Below, one piece after another: positions 27,220 to 36,894 of a stretch of DNA of 64,000 nt; the stretch's first letter is position 1, and the number at the start of each line of letters is the position of its first letter. A program made the translations under genes and the position numbers. The notes under the pieces are model-generated. The model was given only the letters and a program-made list of their open reading frames with translations. It had not been told where the DNA came from and did no database searches. The stretch comes from Methylomonas sp. (lineage in GTDB: Bacteria; Pseudomonadota; Gammaproteobacteria; Methylococcales; Methylomonadaceae): NCBI RefSeq assembly GCF_023228165.1, contig NZ_JALOBS010000022.1, positions 31,651-95,650 on the forward strand, given 5' to 3'.

Positions 27220-27579
27220 ATGTTTAAGCGTTTACAACACACACTGTCTTTCAAACTTCTGCCGCTATCGGCGGGCTTGATGTTACTCAGCGGCAATCTG
27301 TATGCGGCTTTGCCCACAGCGGTAGCGCCCAGTAATGCCCCGAAAGCCGGCGACTGGCTGACCTTGATCAAAGGTTATGCCAAAGATGCCGGTTTGGTGA
27401 TCGGTTTGGTGCTGGCCGTGGTGGCTTTTTTATGGATAGCCTGGATCACGATTTCCAAATTCAACGAAGCCCGTACCGGCAGAGCCGAATGGGGTGAAGT
27501 GGGTTTGACTGCGGTAGTGGCCGCCGGGGTGATGATCTTTATCAGTTATTTACTGACGGAAGCCTCTAAGGTGATTTAA
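27220..27579 (+). CDS. ICE protein TIGR03745, probable pilin-like membrane protein
   Basis: A 119-residue protein with a signal peptide (FKLLPLSAGLMLLSGNLYA) and two transmembrane helices (DAGLVIGLVLAVVAFLWIAW and VGLTAVVAAGVMIFISYLL). The start at 27220 is supported by GAGGAATT just upstream. In Pseudomonas-type ICEs this family lies at the same place. The cleaved leader plus two helices is the VirB2/TraA-pilin layout, so it may be the pilin subunit, which is inference. It is followed 2 bp later by the TIGR03750 gene. Confidence 0.85.
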   Translation: MFKRLQHTLSFKLLPLSAGLMLLSGNLYAALPTAVAPSNAPKAGDWLTLIKGYAKDAGLVIGLVLAVVAFLWIAWITISKFNEARTGRAEWGEVGLTAVVAAGVMIFISYLLTEASKVI

Positions 27580-27581
27580 GC

Positions 27582-27959
27582 ATGGATGACTCCAGTGACA
27601 CCTTAGCCGATCGCCTCAATCAAGAGCCGGTGATTTTTCGGGGCAGCACACATTCTGAGTTAGGGTTGATTTTGCTATTGGCTACGCTATTTTGGTTGCC
27701 GGTCAGTTTGCTAATAGCCGCCTGTTTGGGGGCGATAGCCATGGGCTTGGGGTTGGCGATGGTAGGTGTGTTACTGACCATCGTGTTCGGCTCAACTTTA
27801 TTTCAACGCATTAAACGCGGCCGGCCTGATTATTACTACCAGCATCGCTTGATGATTGTTTTGCAGCGAATCGGGCTGCGTAACACCCGGCTGATTCTAA
27901 ACAACGGACATTGGGATCTGGGCCGCACCGAGTGGCAAGCGCCAGTTAGAGCAACATAA
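27582..27959 (+). CDS. ICE inner-membrane protein TIGR03750 (TraL-like)
   Basis: A 125-residue protein with two adjacent hydrophobic helices (LGLILLLATLFWLPVSLLIA and LGLAMVGVLLTIVFGSTLF), then a basic stretch FQRIKRGRPDYYYQHRLM. This pattern resembles TraL/VirB3-type proteins that assist pilin assembly. The last base overlaps the start of the next gene. Position and length match the ICE family. Confidence 0.85.
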   Translation: MDDSSDTLADRLNQEPVIFRGSTHSELGLILLLATLFWLPVSLLIAACLGAIAMGLGLAMVGVLLTIVFGSTLFQRIKRGRPDYYYQHRLMIVLQRIGLRNTRLILNNGHWDLGRTEWQAPVRAT

Positions 27960-28603
27960 TGCGATATCAGGATCTAAACAGTCGGTTGGTTGCGCATATC
28001 AACACTTTGCGATTCGTCATTGCCGGGCTGATGGTCCTGTTATTACTGCTGGGCTATGCCTGGCATGCCGCTCGCAGCGATATCCGGATTCATATCCCAC
28101 CCGACTTACGTTCCGGTGCAGTGGTTAAAGCCGATGACATCGCCCCGGCGCATGTGTATGCCTTCGCGGCTTACATCTTCCAGCAGCTCAATCACTGGGA
28201 CCGCGATGGCGAAACCGATTACGGCCAACAGATTTTCCGCATGGCAGCCTATTTAACCCCGGATTTTCGGGAATACCTGAGCAACGATTTAGCCATTCGC
28301 GGTAAACACGGCGAGCTATCCGGCCGGGTGCGTTCGATTCAGCCGGTCGCCGGGCGCGGTTTTGAAGAACGCCGGGTTGAGCTCGTCGATCCGCATACCT
28401 GGCTGGTCTGGCTGGATTTTACCATTCAGGAAACCGTGCGCGGCATGGACGTTAAACAAGTGCACGTCCGCTATCCCTTAACGGTAGTGAGCTACGACAT
28501 CGATCCGGAGCTCAATCCCTGGGGTTTGGCCTTAAGCGGCTTTGCCGGCGACGGGCCCAAACGTATCGAAGTCTTGGATACATCTGAAGCTGCCCGCGAG
28601 TGA
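27959..28603 (+). CDS. ICE protein TIGR03746 (TraE/VirB8-like)
   Basis: A 214-residue protein with one N-terminal transmembrane helix (FVIAGLMVLLLLLGYAW) and a periplasmic domain with DLRSGAVVKADDIAPAHVYA, FRMAAYLTPDFREYL and VKQVHVRYPLTVVSYDID. The layout is that of TraE/VirB8 proteins, which nucleate the channel at the inner membrane. It overlaps the previous gene by one base. The next gene starts 10 bp after its stop. Confidence 0.86.
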   Translation: MRYQDLNSRLVAHINTLRFVIAGLMVLLLLLGYAWHAARSDIRIHIPPDLRSGAVVKADDIAPAHVYAFAAYIFQQLNHWDRDGETDYGQQIFRMAAYLTPDFREYLSNDLAIRGKHGELSGRVRSIQPVAGRGFEERRVELVDPHTWLVWLDFTIQETVRGMDVKQVHVRYPLTVVSYDIDPELNPWGLALSGFAGDGPKRIEVLDTSEAARE

Positions 28604-28613
28604 GGGTGAGACT

Positions 28614-29468
28614 ATGCAGACAGGTAACCCACAATTCGTCATCAAACCGAGATTATTAGCCTTTCTATGCATTAGTATCAGCATCAGCTTAAGTCAGCCT
28701 AGTATTGCTGATTCGACTGTAGTGCGGCTATTCTGGGACAAAGTACCGCTGCGTATCACCTTGCCGGTCGGGCAGGAACGTTTGGTGACTTTTCCTGGCG
28801 AAGTGCGAGTCGGCATCCCTGCGCCATTGACTGGCAAGTTACGCACCCAAAGCCATGCCGGTACTGTGTATTGGTTAGCCAAAGAGTCTTTTGAGCCCCA
28901 GCGTATCGAAGTACGCGAGCTGGACGGGCAGGGCATTGTACTGATCGATCTGAGTGCACAACCAGCGCCGGATTTGCCGGCTAATCCGATTGAAATTCTG
29001 TTCAGCCCCGGACAACGTTCAGCGTCAGATGCTGGGTTAGGCACTGATGCCGATTCCATGACGTCGGCAGGCAGTCAAAAACCAACGCCCGGTAAAAAGC
29101 CAAAAACTGCTGGCTTGGTGGCATTAACCCGCTTTGCGGCCCAGCAACTCTATGCGCCGAAGCGCTTATTGAAAGCCGCACCATGGATACAGCGGGTGTC
29201 GGTCAGTCAGACGCATTTAGAACATTTGCTCAGAGGCGAACAAATTTTAACGACGCCGATTGCCAGCTGGCACAGCGGCCGGCTGTATGTGACGGCGGTT
29301 GAACTCAAAAACACCGGTGCTGATTTTATCGATCTCGATCCGCGTCAATTGCGCGGCCAGTGGCGGGCGGCGACTTTTCAACATGCCCGTTTGCATCCGG
29401 CCGGCAGCGAAGCGGATACCAGCGCGGTGTATCTGGTGTCCGACCGGCCTTTTCACGAGGCGCTGTAA
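28614..29468 (+). CDS. ICE protein TIGR03749 (TraK-like, PFL_4704 family)
   Basis: A 284-residue periplasmic protein with a signal peptide (LLAFLCISISISLSQPSIA). The start at 28614 is favoured over 28542, which would overlap the previous gene. Beta-rich sequence (LPVGQERLVTFPGEVRVG) fits TraK/VirB9-like proteins of the outer core complex. The next gene begins after the stop with 1 bp between. Confidence 0.86.
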   Translation: MQTGNPQFVIKPRLLAFLCISISISLSQPSIADSTVVRLFWDKVPLRITLPVGQERLVTFPGEVRVGIPAPLTGKLRTQSHAGTVYWLAKESFEPQRIEVRELDGQGIVLIDLSAQPAPDLPANPIEILFSPGQRSASDAGLGTDADSMTSAGSQKPTPGKKPKTAGLVALTRFAAQQLYAPKRLLKAAPWIQRVSVSQTHLEHLLRGEQILTTPIASWHSGRLYVTAVELKNTGADFIDLDPRQLRGQWRAATFQHARLHPAGSEADTSAVYLVSDRPFHEAL

Positions 29469-29469
29469 G

Positions 29470-30876
29470 ATGGGCGCGAACCGGCTATTACCCATCGTTG
29501 CCGGGCTAATCCTGCTGATGTTAATTGTGGTCGGCGTCAAGACGTACCGTCAGCCATCACCCTCAGTACATTTGTCGGCTGTGCCGCAAGCCGGTCGGCC
29601 GGATGTCGATTCGCCCGCCGATACCATTCGTACCTTGACCGCTGAAGTGGCGGTGATTAAAAGCGAAAGTGAAAAACTGCAGATGCAAAATGAGGCCTTG
29701 CTGAAACAGCGTGATCAAATTGAAACTCGGGTCAAAGCCGAACTGCAAACCCAACTGGCCCAGGATACCCAACAACAAGCTAACGAAGCGGTCAATCAAC
29801 TGGCGCAGCAAGTGGATTATTTTAAAAGTCGGCTGGATCAACTGAGTGCCGCACCCAGCCAGACAATAGCGGATACCGGTAATGATATTCCAATCGGTTT
29901 TGGCATCGATGCTGCGGACGGTTTGAAAGCTTTCGAATCCCCCCTGACCTGGGTCGAACCCTTAGGCACCCCGACCGATGACAAAGGCCAGCCCATTTTT
30001 AAGCGCTTGACGAACGGTGCCGAAAGCTTATTACACGATGGTCAAAAAGTTGCCGGCACGACCGAAGCCTATCTGACAGAATCCGTCGGTGCCTTAACCG
30101 AACCGGATCGGCCGGTCTATACCGTACCCCGCAATGCTACTTTGATTGGTGCCACCGGTATGACCGCTTTAATCGGCAGAATACCGATCAAAGGCGCGAT
30201 CGAAGATCCGTTTCCGTTCAAAGTCATTGTCGGCCGCGATAATCTGGCCGCCAACGGCATCGAAATGCCCGGGTTGGACGGGGTCATTTTCAGCGGTAAG
30301 GCGTCGGGCGACTGGACTTTGTCTTGCGTACGTGGAGACGTGATGTCGGCGACCTATGTATTTGCCGACGGTACCATTCGCAGCTTGTCCGCCGACGACA
30401 ACAGCCTGAGCCAGGCTAAACAAGCCACCGCTTCTGGCCAGACCGGCAATGCCTCGCGCACGCTGGGCTGGATTTCCGACCGGCGAGGGATTCCCTGTGT
30501 GACCGGCAGCCGTATCAGCAATGCCGCCAGCTATTTGTCCGGCCGCATTCTTGCCTCGGCAGCCGAAGCCGCGGCGGGTGCCTTTAGCCAAAGCCAGGTC
30601 ACCAACAGTGTCTCTGCTGCCCAAGGCGTAGCGACGTCGGTGATTACCGGCGATGCGGCCCAGTATGCCGGTGGTAAAGCCCTGGCCGGAGGCGCTACCG
30701 AAGTGAGTGAATATTTACGCGAGCGGGCCGCGCAGTCGTTTGACGTGGTGTATGTCGATACCGGCGCGGAACTGGCGATTCATATCGATGTGGCCTTGCC
30801 GATTGATTATGAACCGGGCGGCCGTAAAACCCAGTATGACTTGGCCGAAAACGAGGTTGACGATGATTTGGATTAA
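29470..30876 (+). CDS. traB: ICE protein TIGR03752 (TraB/VirB10-like)
   Basis: A 468-residue protein. One N-terminal transmembrane helix (LLPIVAGLILLMLIVVGV) is followed by a coiled coil at about 45-125 (IRTLTAEVAVIKSESEKL, LAQDTQQQANEAVNQLAQ). The C-terminal VirB10-like beta domain includes VYTVPRNATLIGATGMTAL and ends AIHIDVALPIDYEP. VirB10/TraB proteins span the envelope and gate the channel. The real start is ATG 29470. The longer frame from 29299 overlaps the TraK-like gene in another phase. Its end overlaps the lipoprotein gene by 14 bp. Confidence 0.87.
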   Translation: MGANRLLPIVAGLILLMLIVVGVKTYRQPSPSVHLSAVPQAGRPDVDSPADTIRTLTAEVAVIKSESEKLQMQNEALLKQRDQIETRVKAELQTQLAQDTQQQANEAVNQLAQQVDYFKSRLDQLSAAPSQTIADTGNDIPIGFGIDAADGLKAFESPLTWVEPLGTPTDDKGQPIFKRLTNGAESLLHDGQKVAGTTEAYLTESVGALTEPDRPVYTVPRNATLIGATGMTALIGRIPIKGAIEDPFPFKVIVGRDNLAANGIEMPGLDGVIFSGKASGDWTLSCVRGDVMSATYVFADGTIRSLSADDNSLSQAKQATASGQTGNASRTLGWISDRRGIPCVTGSRISNAASYLSGRILASAAEAAAGAFSQSQVTNSVSAAQGVATSVITGDAAQYAGGKALAGGATEVSEYLRERAAQSFDVVYVDTGAELAIHIDVALPIDYEPGGRKTQYDLAENEVDDDLD

Positions 30877-31312
30877 CCGTTTGTCACAGTCTTGCTCAGT
30901 CGTGCTGATGGTCAGTTTGTTGAGCGCCTGTGCGACGGGTGATAAAGAAAGCATCCTGCCGCAGGACGGGCCGAGCATGAAAGAGGTGTATCAACGGCAT
31001 TTTTCCCAAGAATCGGGTGATGCCAATCAATCCGTACGGACTCCTTCGATCAAGCCTTACCGACCAGCAGAGTTACCGATTGAGCAACAGGAAAAATATC
31101 AAAACCAAAACCCAATTTCAACGCCCTTCACCCAATCCACTAGGCAGGCTCAGCAGCAGTTCCCCCGCTTGAAAAATCCTACCCTGATACTGTATGTGTT
31201 TCCACATCTCAGTCACGAGGGTCACATACCCGTGCCGGGCTATGCCACCGGTTTCAGTTTTTATGAGACGATCGAGTTCGCCTTGCCGGGTGAACCGGAG
31301 GCGGGTTACTGA
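30863..31312 (+). CDS. ICE lipoprotein TIGR03751 (TraV/VirB7-like)
   Basis: A 149-residue lipoprotein. The leader MIWINRLSQSCSVVLMVSLL is followed by the lipobox LSAC. The mature part (GPSMKEVYQRHFS, then PIEQQEKYQNQNP) is polar, and the C-terminus carries FPHLSHEGHIPVPGYATGF. A lipoprotein next to TraB- and TraK-like genes is the expected outer-membrane member of the core complex. The start at 30863 lies inside the end of the traB frame, and the last base is shared with the VirB4-like gene. Confidence 0.87.
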   Translation: MIWINRLSQSCSVVLMVSLLSACATGDKESILPQDGPSMKEVYQRHFSQESGDANQSVRTPSIKPYRPAELPIEQQEKYQNQNPISTPFTQSTRQAQQQFPRLKNPTLILYVFPHLSHEGHIPVPGYATGFSFYETIEFALPGEPEAGY

Positions 31313-34122
31313 TGGCCTGGTTTCGATCGCTACTGGCTCGGCAACAGGGGGATTCGGCACACCCGCAACGCCGAGCGACCGATAAACCACCCACCGAACG
31401 GCGTGTTCGTCAGCAATATGAACGGCCGACCTCGTTTACCAATTTGCTGCCCTGGCTGGAATACCTGCCGGTGTCCCAGTGTTTTTTGCTGGATGACGGT
31501 TACAGCGTCGGGGCGTTGTTTCGGATTACCACCGTCGACTCGGACGCGCGCAGTGAAGTGTTTTTAAGCGAGCTGCGCGATAAACTGCAAACCGCCTTGA
31601 TCTCGCTCCCAGAAGAAATGGAAAACCCCTGGATCCTGCAGTTGTTCGTGCAGGATGAACCCAATCGGTCTTATTTAGTGGATGAGATTCGCCAGTATGC
31701 TCAGCCACGTGCCCGGCATAGCCAGTTCAGTGAAGGCTATTTTAAAGTCTTGGAAGACCATCTGGCCGCCATCTCCCGCAGCGGCGGCTTGTTTGAAGAT
31801 CAATTAGTCACCGGCGGTCCTTGGCGTGGGCAACGACGCAGCGTTAGAGCGACATTGTACCGGCGGCGAAAAGTCAGCCAGCAAGCCTATGATTATTACC
31901 AAATTTCGCCTGAGGACGAACTAAACGATGTGGCCGAGAAATTGAGTACTGCGTTATTGACCGCGGGCATTAAGTCCAGTCGATGTGTGGGTAAGGACCT
32001 GTATGAGTGGCTGTTTTGCTGGTTCAATCCCAATCCAGCCATGACCGACGGTGACACCGAGGCTTTGTTAAATCAAGCGCCTTATCCTGGTGACCACGAG
32101 ATGCCATTCGGGCACGATTTTGCCGAGAGCCTGATGCTGGGCATGCCGCATTCCGATGCTCAACGTGGGCTGTGGTGGTTTGACGGCTTGCCGCACAAAG
32201 TCATCACCGTGCAAGCGCTGCGTAACATCCCGGCGATCGGCTTATTCGGTGCCGAACGCCAAGTCGGGGAGCATCGATTTGCCTTGTTCGACCGCATGCC
32301 GGAAAACACTGTATTGGCCATGACCATCACCATCAAAGCCCAGGATGCGGTGCGCAATCACTTGGCACAGGTGCAACGCGGAGCGGTAGGCGATTATCCG
32401 GAAGCCAAGCTGGCAGCGCGGGATGCTGATAAAGCGCAGATGGAAATCGCCAGACACAATAAATTGTTTCCGGTGCAATTAGCATTTTACGTCAGAGGCG
32501 ACAGCGAAGCAGCGCTGCACCAACACATCAATCAAGTGAGTTCGTTGTTGTTGGCCAACGGGCTGCAACCGATACGGGAAGCGGACGATGTGCTGGCCCT
32601 GGATAGTTATCTGCGCAATCTGCCCATGGCCTACTGTGAGTCGCATGATCAACGCGAAGCCCGGCGCTCTCGGTTGATGTTTTCCAAACACGCCGCCAAC
32701 TTGGCGCCGGTTTATGGCCGCAGCACCGGCACCGGTCATCCGGGTTTTGTGTTTTTCAACCGCGGTGCCGAGCCTTTAGTATTCGATCCTTTGCATAGCG
32801 AGGATCGTAAGAAGAACGGCCATGCCTTGATCATCGGCCCGACCGGGGCCGGCAAGTCGGCGACCTTGGTGTATTTGATTTTACAGATGATGGCTATTTA
32901 TCGGCCGCGGATTTTTATCATCGAAGCCGGCAATTCCTTTGGTCTGTTGGGGCAGTATCTGCAGGCGCACGGCATCAGTCTGAATCAAGTCACATTGGCG
33001 CCGAATGTCGATGTCAGCTTGCCACCGTTTAGTGATGCCTTAAAACTGCTGGATCAGAACTTACATACCGCTGACGCTTTAGCCCTTCACGAAAATGCTG
33101 ATGGGTACGATGAACTCGGCGACGAAGGAGGGGGTAACGACGATGAATTTAACGCCGACAGCGGATCAGAGGACGACCCGGATAGCGAAGATGTCGCGCG
33201 CGATTTACTAGGGGAGATGGAAATCGCCAGCCGTATCATGATTACCGGCGGCGACGCGCGCGAGGATGAGCGTATGACTCGGGCGGATCGCTTGCTGATC
33301 CGCAATGCCATTTTACTAGCTGCAAAGACGGTATTCGAGGCCGGCCGCGAGCAAGTTTTGACGCAAGATGTCGCCCATGCATTGCGTAAGTTGCCGAAAT
33401 TATCCGCGCAGCGCCGGGAGCGGGCGGAGGAAATGGCCGATGGCATGAGTTTGTTTTGTAATGGCCTGGCCGGGCATTTTTTTAACCGGCCCGGCAGCCG
33501 CTGGCCGGCGGTCGACGTGACCATCGTCGATATGGGGATTTTGGCCCGGGAAGGTTACGAAGACCAATTGACCGTGGCCTATATCGGCCTGATGAATCAT
33601 ATCCACGATTGTGTGGAACGCCATCAAAACGATGCCCGGCCCACGTTGGTGATTACCGATGAAGGCCACATCATAACGACTAATCCGTTGTTGTCGCCCT
33701 ATGTGATCAAGATCGTCAAGATGTGGCGCAAACTCGGCGCCTGGTTCTGGATCGCCACCCAAAACCTGGAGGACTTTCCGCACGCCAGTAAGCGGATGCT
33801 GAATATGCTGGAATGGTGGCTATGTCTGGTGATGCCCAAGGAAGAAGTGGAGCAGATTAGTCGCTTCAAGGATTTAAGCGCCGAACAGAAAGCCCTGTTG
33901 CTGGCGACGCGCAAGTCGCCCAAGCAATATACCGAAGGCGTGGTGCTGACCGACGAACGGGCCTTGCTGTTTCGGAACGTGCCGCCGCCGTTAGCGCTGG
34001 CCTTGGCCATGACCGAAAAAGACGAAAAAGCCCGTCGTCACCAAATCATGCAAGAACGCGGTTGCACGGAGCTGGAAGCCGTCAATGTGGTGGCTGAAGA
34101 ACTTAGCCGGCTGCGTGGGTGA
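31312..34122 (+). CDS. traC: VirB4-like conjugation ATPase TIGR03744 (TraC)
   Basis: A 936-residue ATPase. The N-terminal half is the TraC_F/VirB4 domain (FTNLLPWLEYLPVSQCFLL). Walker A is GPTGAGKS (509-516), and Walker B lies in TLVITDEGHIITTNPLL. Between them an acidic stretch (DELGDEGGGNDDEFNADSGS) precedes ARDLLGEMEIASRIM, a layout usual in this ICE family. The enzyme powers pilus assembly and substrate transfer at the inner membrane. It overlaps the lipoprotein gene by one base and is full length. Confidence 0.93.
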   Translation: MAWFRSLLARQQGDSAHPQRRATDKPPTERRVRQQYERPTSFTNLLPWLEYLPVSQCFLLDDGYSVGALFRITTVDSDARSEVFLSELRDKLQTALISLPEEMENPWILQLFVQDEPNRSYLVDEIRQYAQPRARHSQFSEGYFKVLEDHLAAISRSGGLFEDQLVTGGPWRGQRRSVRATLYRRRKVSQQAYDYYQISPEDELNDVAEKLSTALLTAGIKSSRCVGKDLYEWLFCWFNPNPAMTDGDTEALLNQAPYPGDHEMPFGHDFAESLMLGMPHSDAQRGLWWFDGLPHKVITVQALRNIPAIGLFGAERQVGEHRFALFDRMPENTVLAMTITIKAQDAVRNHLAQVQRGAVGDYPEAKLAARDADKAQMEIARHNKLFPVQLAFYVRGDSEAALHQHINQVSSLLLANGLQPIREADDVLALDSYLRNLPMAYCESHDQREARRSRLMFSKHAANLAPVYGRSTGTGHPGFVFFNRGAEPLVFDPLHSEDRKKNGHALIIGPTGAGKSATLVYLILQMMAIYRPRIFIIEAGNSFGLLGQYLQAHGISLNQVTLAPNVDVSLPPFSDALKLLDQNLHTADALALHENADGYDELGDEGGGNDDEFNADSGSEDDPDSEDVARDLLGEMEIASRIMITGGDAREDERMTRADRLLIRNAILLAAKTVFEAGREQVLTQDVAHALRKLPKLSAQRRERAEEMADGMSLFCNGLAGHFFNRPGSRWPAVDVTIVDMGILAREGYEDQLTVAYIGLMNHIHDCVERHQNDARPTLVITDEGHIITTNPLLSPYVIKIVKMWRKLGAWFWIATQNLEDFPHASKRMLNMLEWWLCLVMPKEEVEQISRFKDLSAEQKALLLATRKSPKQYTEGVVLTDERALLFRNVPPPLALALAMTEKDEKARRHQIMQERGCTELEAVNVVAEELSRLRG

Positions 34123-34126
34123 CGCT

Positions 34127-34618
34127 ATGTATCGATCAACGTCTGTCATGTCGCTAAGTATCAGCTGGCTACTAAGCATTGGGCTGCTGATGATTTGGAT
34201 TGCCCCGGTAATGGCACAGTTAAACCCGGGCAATCAGAACCATCCCTTGATTGAAGTGATACACAGTGATGCCGACAAGATATCAGGGCGGGCAAAGCTT
34301 ATTCAGCAAGGCTACGTCGTCAAACTCTACAATCTGGATGCACCGAAACAGTTGTTTGCATCCTTAAGTCAAAACTTGCCGTCTAATCAGGCCGCGGCCA
34401 AAAGCACCCTGGAACAACGCATGCAACAACATGGCCGGCAAGCGTTGCAGCAGCAGTTGATCTTGGCGTATCAAGGCCTGTCCTTAGCTATTCAATACCA
34501 GGTCGACCGCTATCCGGCGGTGCTGTTCGGTCAGGGACGGGCAGTTATTTATGGCGTCACCGATCTGGAGCAGGCCTTGAGTTTGTATCGGCAGTGGCAA
34601 TGCGGTTTAAACAGATGA
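34127..34618 (+). CDS. ICE protein TIGR03757 (PFL_4709 family, TrbC-like)
   Basis: A 163-residue exported protein with signal peptide LSISWLLSIGLLMIWIAPVMA. The remaining sequence has PLIEVIHSDADKI, LAIQYQVDRYPAVLFGQ and AVIYGVTDLEQAL. The last parts resemble the C-terminal half of a thioredoxin fold, as in TrbC-type proteins (VDRYPAVLF is typical), but no CxxC motif is present. The start at 34127 is 4 bp after the VirB4 stop. Its stop overlaps the next start (ATGA). Confidence 0.86.
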   Translation: MYRSTSVMSLSISWLLSIGLLMIWIAPVMAQLNPGNQNHPLIEVIHSDADKISGRAKLIQQGYVVKLYNLDAPKQLFASLSQNLPSNQAAAKSTLEQRMQQHGRQALQQQLILAYQGLSLAIQYQVDRYPAVLFGQGRAVIYGVTDLEQALSLYRQWQCGLNR

Positions 34619-35517
34619 AAAACTGCACAGTCGGCATTAACCTTAATAGGTACATCGTCGCCATCAGCATCTCAGGGTTTCTAAGTTTCTCAAGTTTGGC
34701 TGACGATTGCATTCAATTGCGGGTAGTCGGAGTGTGTATCTGGATTATCTGCACGCCGTACGGTTGCGATATCAACGTTACGCCGAAAATCGGTCATTTC
34801 AATCCGGATGTGTTGGTGAAAGTGACCAATCCGCAGGGCATAGAACGGGTCGAAGATTCGCAGCGTATCGATACCCATAACCGAAATCACAACAACCTGA
34901 TTCAGCAGGATGCGGTGGCGGTAGGCCATCCTCTGACCGGGCGGATTTATTGCCCCTCCAATACCACGGCGGCTTCGCCGTACTTCGTTTCCAATCTCGA
35001 TAAACCGTCCTGGCGTTGGGGCGGTCTGGATGCGCTGAATCCGGCCGCCTGGGTGCCGGGCTTGCGGGAAATCGGCCGTTGGCCGATCAACCATTGGGGC
35101 CATGTTTATCCGCGAACCGGCTGGACTCTACAGGCGGAAGCCCCCAAAGCGGCTGCCGTGGTGGCGCAACGGGTGGGTGACATTATTACCCGCGCCGGCC
35201 AGCCGCACTTGTATCGCGGTATTCTGGGCCAAAGTCTGTTTGTCGCCGATGAAAAACTCACCTGGTCGCCCGGCAGCTTGGTCGAGAACAGCAATGAGGC
35301 CGGCTGGTGGCAACCGACCGCACCGAAACTGGAGCACTGTTTACTGTTTGGCGTCAACGATGTATTGGATACGCGTGGCTGGGGTGGCGGTCGGGTAGCG
35401 GAAGATGGGGTTTACACGCACGCACTGTGGCGGCCTTATACCTGTTGTGAAGTCAAAGACGGTGTGTTGATCGTGATTGATTTCAACCCGTATCCCAGTC
35501 CCGTCGTGACGAATTGA
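34615..35517 (+). CDS. traU: ICE protein TIGR03756 (PFL_4710 family, TraU-like)
   Basis: A 300-residue exported, cysteine-rich protein. MKNCTVGINLNRYIVAISI begins a signal peptide ending near SLADD. The mature N-terminus (CIQLRVVGVCIWIIC, YGCDINVTPKIGHFNPD) is the conserved start of TraU-like proteins, which need disulfide bonds in the periplasm. Start 34615 is chosen because its ATGA overlaps the previous stop. Two in-frame ATG codons slightly upstream are possible. The C-terminus (HALWRPYTCCEVKDGVLIVI) matches the family end. Confidence 0.88.
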   Translation: MKNCTVGINLNRYIVAISISGFLSFSSLADDCIQLRVVGVCIWIICTPYGCDINVTPKIGHFNPDVLVKVTNPQGIERVEDSQRIDTHNRNHNNLIQQDAVAVGHPLTGRIYCPSNTTAASPYFVSNLDKPSWRWGGLDALNPAAWVPGLREIGRWPINHWGHVYPRTGWTLQAEAPKAAAVVAQRVGDIITRAGQPHLYRGILGQSLFVADEKLTWSPGSLVENSNEAGWWQPTAPKLEHCLLFGVNDVLDTRGWGGGRVAEDGVYTHALWRPYTCCEVKDGVLIVIDFNPYPSPVVTN

Positions 35518-35529
35518 GGGGAAGGGGGT

Positions 35530-36894
35530 ATGCGAATCGGTATCGTCCAACTATACATGTTCGGTTTACTGATGAACCTGGCTGCGCCACTGCGTGCGGC
35601 ACCCTTGGCCAACAGCGACAACAGCGATTTTTACTATGAAATCGGCGGCGCCCGCTCGATTTCAGTGCCGGCCAATACCCAAGTCAATAGCTATGCTATC
35701 AACGGCGCGCTTGAATATGGTTTGGGATACAGCTGCGGTAACTTTGATCCCACCTTGGGGGTAGCGAATTTACTCAATGGCTTGCAACAAGCCGGCAATA
35801 ATCTGGTCAACGGCGCGGTCGGTGCTGAGCAGGCGGCTATCGGCGGTTTACCCGCTTTGGTGTTACAGCGTATCGACCCAGGGCTGTATGACTTGTTTCA
35901 AAATGCCGTGATCCGGGCGGAAGCCGTAATCGCACTGGCCAATAAGACCTGTGAAGACTATGAACAAGAGATCCGCCAAGGCCAGAACCCGTATGCCGGC
36001 TGGGGCGATTTATCCAAAATCATCGACTGGAAAGTCCAGATGGGTAAAAACGGCTACGGCAGCGCTCAAGTCGATGTCGTGCAAGCCAAGCAACACGTAC
36101 AACAAGCCAACGGCCAGAATGGTATTCCGTGGATAGCCGGTAAAAAAGCCGGTGGTAAGCAACAAGCCGCCATCCAGGTCACTCAGGATAGCGTGCAGGC
36201 TGGTTACAACCTGACCCTTAATCGCAAGGCCGATGATAGCTCTGCACCTAAAGTCGCCAAAAATAAGTCGCCGCGCTTGGTCGAAGTGTTCCCAGATCCC
36301 GGCAAAGCCTCACAATGGGCCGTCGATGTATTAGGCGATGTGCATATTCGTACCCACGACAACCATCCGGTTGAAAGCATTCCCGGCCATGGTCTTTTGC
36401 CTAAAGTCGAAAAAGACATGTTGAGCATTCAACAGGGTTTAACCGATCTGGTGTCCGGCAAAACCCAAGCCAGCCTGACTAATCTGGAAAAAGTTTCCAG
36501 CGATGCGGTATTGATTAACGGTGATGTGATTACGGCGATCAAAACCCTGAAACCCTCCGAGCAAGCGCTAGCTATCAGCAAGCTGGCCTCGGAAGCGGCG
36601 ATGACGCGTACAGTGGAAAAAGCCATGCTGATACGGCGGCTGTTACTGACCGCCAGTCGTGAACCCAATCTGAGTGCCACCCAGGCCAATAGCGCCATTC
36701 AAACCTCGATTGCCCAGCTGGATCGCGATATTAATGATGTATTGTTCGAACGGCAAATCTATAACGAACTGGCGTCGAAAACCTCTGGGTTGCTATTGTC
36801 GCTACAACAGCAACAGACTCAACGCGGCCGGTCTGCTCTGCGCCCAGCCGGTGCCGATGACAGCATTTTTCAAGAGGGGGCGATCAAGCCATGA
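35530..36894 (+). CDS. ICE protein TIGR03755 (PFL_4711 family, TraH-like)
   Basis: A 454-residue exported protein. The signal peptide IVQLYMFGLLMNLAAPLRA is followed by SDFYYEIGGARSISVPAN and ALEYGLGYSCGNFDPTLG, the recognisable start of this ICE family. The middle has CEDYEQEIRQGQNPYAGW and the C-terminal part is helical (VEKAMLIRRLLLTASREPN). It probably works in pilus assembly with the TraU- and TraG-like proteins on either side. GAGGGGAAGGGGGT provides a strong ribosome-binding site. The stop overlaps the next gene by 4 bp. Confidence 0.88.
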   Translation: MRIGIVQLYMFGLLMNLAAPLRAAPLANSDNSDFYYEIGGARSISVPANTQVNSYAINGALEYGLGYSCGNFDPTLGVANLLNGLQQAGNNLVNGAVGAEQAAIGGLPALVLQRIDPGLYDLFQNAVIRAEAVIALANKTCEDYEQEIRQGQNPYAGWGDLSKIIDWKVQMGKNGYGSAQVDVVQAKQHVQQANGQNGIPWIAGKKAGGKQQAAIQVTQDSVQAGYNLTLNRKADDSSAPKVAKNKSPRLVEVFPDPGKASQWAVDVLGDVHIRTHDNHPVESIPGHGLLPKVEKDMLSIQQGLTDLVSGKTQASLTNLEKVSSDAVLINGDVITAIKTLKPSEQALAISKLASEAAMTRTVEKAMLIRRLLLTASREPNLSATQANSAIQTSIAQLDRDINDVLFERQIYNELASKTSGLLLSLQQQQTQRGRSALRPAGADDSIFQEGAIKP